Assembly (NCBI GenBank): GCA_900542985.1
Contig: UQPQ01000015.1
Location: 1-58,605, forward strand
Reading direction: 5' to 3'
Origin: an uncultured Bacteroides sp.
GTDB taxonomy: Bacteria > Bacteroidota > Bacteroidia > Bacteroidales > Bacteroidaceae
Length of the DNA: 58,605 nucleotides
The stretch's first letter is position 1. Each line of letters opens with the position of its first letter. Position numbers and translations under genes: made by a program. The notes under the pieces were generated by a model. The model saw only the letters and a program-made list of their open reading frames with translations, was not told where the DNA came from and made no database searches. This document shows, piece by piece, positions 57,072-58,605 of the stretch.

Positions 57072-58334
57072 TCAATGTTTCTTTAATTCTTCTGCCGGTA
57101 CAATACGGTACAGTTTATCGCTCGGACGTACCCGTTCCGGTACTTTAAACGATACATGTACCCCCTTCTTCACTACATCTACCGGTTTCAGATTGACACG
57201 AGCCTCTTCCAACGTTACATACATTGCTCCTGTAGTAGGTCCTGTAATCAGCAACTTGTCGCCAACCTTGATTTCACTGGCTTCAATCAGGAACTCTGCC
57301 ACGCCGATATTGGAGAAGTATTTGATACCTTTTCCGGCATAAACTTTACGTTCTGTAGCTTCCGAACCGTAATTACGGCTCCACTCTCCCAAACGCTGTC
57401 CCAAATAATATCCGTTCCAGAATCCACGGTTGAACACAGTCTTCAAGCGAGTATCCCAATCTGCCTTCTTCTCTTCGGTAAAAGTTCCATCCAGGTAAGA
57501 CTGAATAGCTTCCTTGTAACACTCCACTACAGTACGTACATACTCTGGTCCACGTGCACGTCCTTCTATCTTGAACACCCGTACACCTGCCTCAATCATT
57601 TCATCCATAAAATGAATGGTCTTCAGGTCTTTAGGTGACATGATATACTGATTGTCCACTTCCAGTTCGATATCGCTCTCCTTGTCTTTCACTATATACG
57701 AACGACGGCAGACCTGCATGCAAGCTCCGCGATTGGCAGATGCATTCAGTTCATTCAGACTCAGATAACACTTGCCCGATACAGCCATACACAAAGCACC
57801 GTGACAGAACATTTCAATGCGTACAGGCTCTCCCATCGGTCCTTTGATACCTTGTTCCTGAATGGCATCGTATATCTTGCGTACCTGCTTCAGATTCAGT
57901 TCACGAGCCAATACCACGACATCGGCAAACTGTGCATAAAACTTCAAGGCTTCCGCATTGCTGATGTTGAGCTGTGTAGAAAGATGCACCTCCTGCCCTA
58001 CTTTATTGCAGTAGGCCATTACTGCTACATCGGCAGCAATTACCGCACTGATACCTGCTTCTTTTGCCGCATCGACAATCTTGCGCATCAAAGTGATATC
58101 TTCGTCGTAAATAATCGTATTAATAGTAAGATAACTCTTCACTCCATTTTCATCGCAGATCTGTGCAATTTCGCGCAAATCATCGATAGTAAACGTACTT
58201 GCCGAACGCGCACGCATGTTCAGACTTTCGATACCAAAATAGATAGAGTCTGCTCCAGCATGAATAGCAGCAGCCAGAGATTCACGAGAACCCACTGGTG
58301 CCATGATTTCAAAATCCTTTATTGAATAATTCAT
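57072..58334 (-). CDS. U32 peptidase family protein (probable tRNA hydroxylation protein TrhP)
   Basis: This 420-residue protein has the U32 signature: MFCHGALCMAVSGKCYLS, then NELNASANRGACMQVCRRSY near residues 180-205, with Cys clustered as in the iron-sulfur members. The N-terminal barrel half begins FEIMAPVGSRESLAAAIHAG. Members of this length and pattern (YegQ type) are now known to hydroxylate U34 of tRNAs (TrhP), not to act as peptidases. The subfamily call is moderate. It has its own promoter and lies at the window's right end. Confidence 0.88.
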   Translation of the reverse strand: MNYSIKDFEIMAPVGSRESLAAAIHAGADSIYFGIESLNMRARSASTFTIDDLREIAQICDENGVKSYLTINTIIYDEDITLMRKIVDAAKEAGISAVIAADVAVMAYCNKVGQEVHLSTQLNISNAEALKFYAQFADVVVLARELNLKQVRKIYDAIQEQGIKGPMGEPVRIEMFCHGALCMAVSGKCYLSLNELNASANRGACMQVCRRSYIVKDKESDIELEVDNQYIMSPKDLKTIHFMDEMIEAGVRVFKIEGRARGPEYVRTVVECYKEAIQSYLDGTFTEEKKADWDTRLKTVFNRGFWNGYYLGQRLGEWSRNYGSEATERKVYAGKGIKYFSNIGVAEFLIEASEIKVGDKLLITGPTTGAMYVTLEEARVNLKPVDVVKKGVHVSFKVPERVRPSDKLYRIVPAEELKKH

Positions 58335-58356
58335 CGCTTCTTATTGATTTACGCTA

Positions 58357-58364
58357 CAAAGGTA
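58357..58364 (-). promoter_or_regulatory. -7 promoter box of the U32 gene
   Basis: TACCTTTG on the minus strand, 22 bases before the ATG at 58334. A TTCTG-type -33 element stands about 19 bases further up. Confidence 0.65.
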
Positions 58365-58523
58365 ACGATTTTTCCGGGAACCACAGAAAAAGCTTGTACA
58401 AACACCCCTTCCCCCCTCTCTTTTTCTCCTTCAGCAAACAGAATAATAAATAATTATTCATACAGATAGTAAGAAAAACGACGATTTTTTTTACTCTTTA
58501 TTACTTTTTAATTAAAAATTTTA

Positions 58524-58531
58524 TATTTTTG
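58524..58531 (+). promoter_or_regulatory. -7 promoter box for the gene beyond the window
   Basis: TATTTTTG fits TAnnTTTG and is followed by GCGCCCC. The next start candidate is at 58601, so the leader would be about 65 bases long. Confidence 0.6.
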
Positions 58532-58600
58532 CGCCCCGATAAAGAAGAAGTATACCTAAAATCCGCAACTATCATCCAATACACGATTAAGGGTAGATTT

Positions 58601-58605
58601 ATGAG
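58601..58605 (+). CDS. Start of a gene cut by the window end
   Basis: The window ends with ATGAG at 58601-58605, about 70 bases after a good promoter box. It is probably the start codon of the next plus-strand gene; identity cannot be told. Confidence 0.3.

Overview
The window is bacterial chromosome from the order Bacteroidales, most probably Bacteroides or Phocaeicola. Three things point there: a frameshifted SusC next to SusD, several lipoproteins whose signal Cys is followed by S/D/E residues, and repeated matches to the Bacteroides promoter (TAnnTTTG at about -7, TTTG about 19 bases upstream) in front of unrelated genes. Most of the window is core chromosome: tRNA synthetases, tRNA modification, repair, topoisomerase IV and nucleotide metabolism. 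No rRNA, tRNA, CRISPR array, prophage or insertion sequence was seen.

Region 1 (1-6220, plus strand) is accessory and AT-rich. It looks like the tail of an Rhs/polymorphic-toxin locus: a decayed YD-repeat fragment, a 40-bp repeat found twice, and a run of small immunity-type genes (SMI1/KNR4-like, a probable Imm26-like protein, lipoproteins, an RDD membrane protein and two paralogues of an unrecognised family). No intact toxin lies inside the window. A strong hairpin closes the region.

Region 2 (6278-19200, minus strand) holds a GNAT-like protein, parE and coaD, then a SusC/SusD pair with two lipoprotein thioredoxins (DUF4369 type), then a secreted S41 protease. susC is interrupted by a single-base frameshift. 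Region 3 (19272-26450) holds a Na+/Ca2+ exchanger, a lipoprotein serpin, a DUF3810 membrane protein, an 84-bp tandem repeat, a SpmAB-like nucleoside-recognition protein, ybeY, and mnmA behind a leader that contains a textbook intrinsic terminator.

Region 4 (26597-35508) holds cysS, a GH2 enzyme, leuS, a YitT-family gene broken by a 4-bp tandem duplication, and a surface-type lipoprotein. Region 5 (36086-42353) is a plus-strand housekeeping run: mnmG, apt, uvrC, dtd, a MazG-like pyrophosphohydrolase, and a deoC with a His/Cys-rich N-terminal extension. Region 6 (42440-58605) holds a polyprenyl diphosphate synthase, polA, a DUF3836 protein, a GH95 enzyme, ychF, a tight three-gene unit (Cys/Lys-tailed secreted protein, ketopantoate-reductase-like protein, CAT-fold acyltransferase), rdgB, a GH20 hexosaminidase and a U32 peptidase-family protein. 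The same degenerate 21-bp tandem repeat lies in two distant intergenic regions (42440-42523 and 56918-57001).

GH2, GH95 and GH20 together fit trimming of fucosylated, galactose- and GlcNAc-containing host glycans, but they sit singly and are not in a polysaccharide utilisation locus here. The best candidates for new biology are the immunity array with its recombination scars, the 21-bp repeat family, the mnmA leader, the DeoC metal-binding-like extension, and the 52025-54098 operon.
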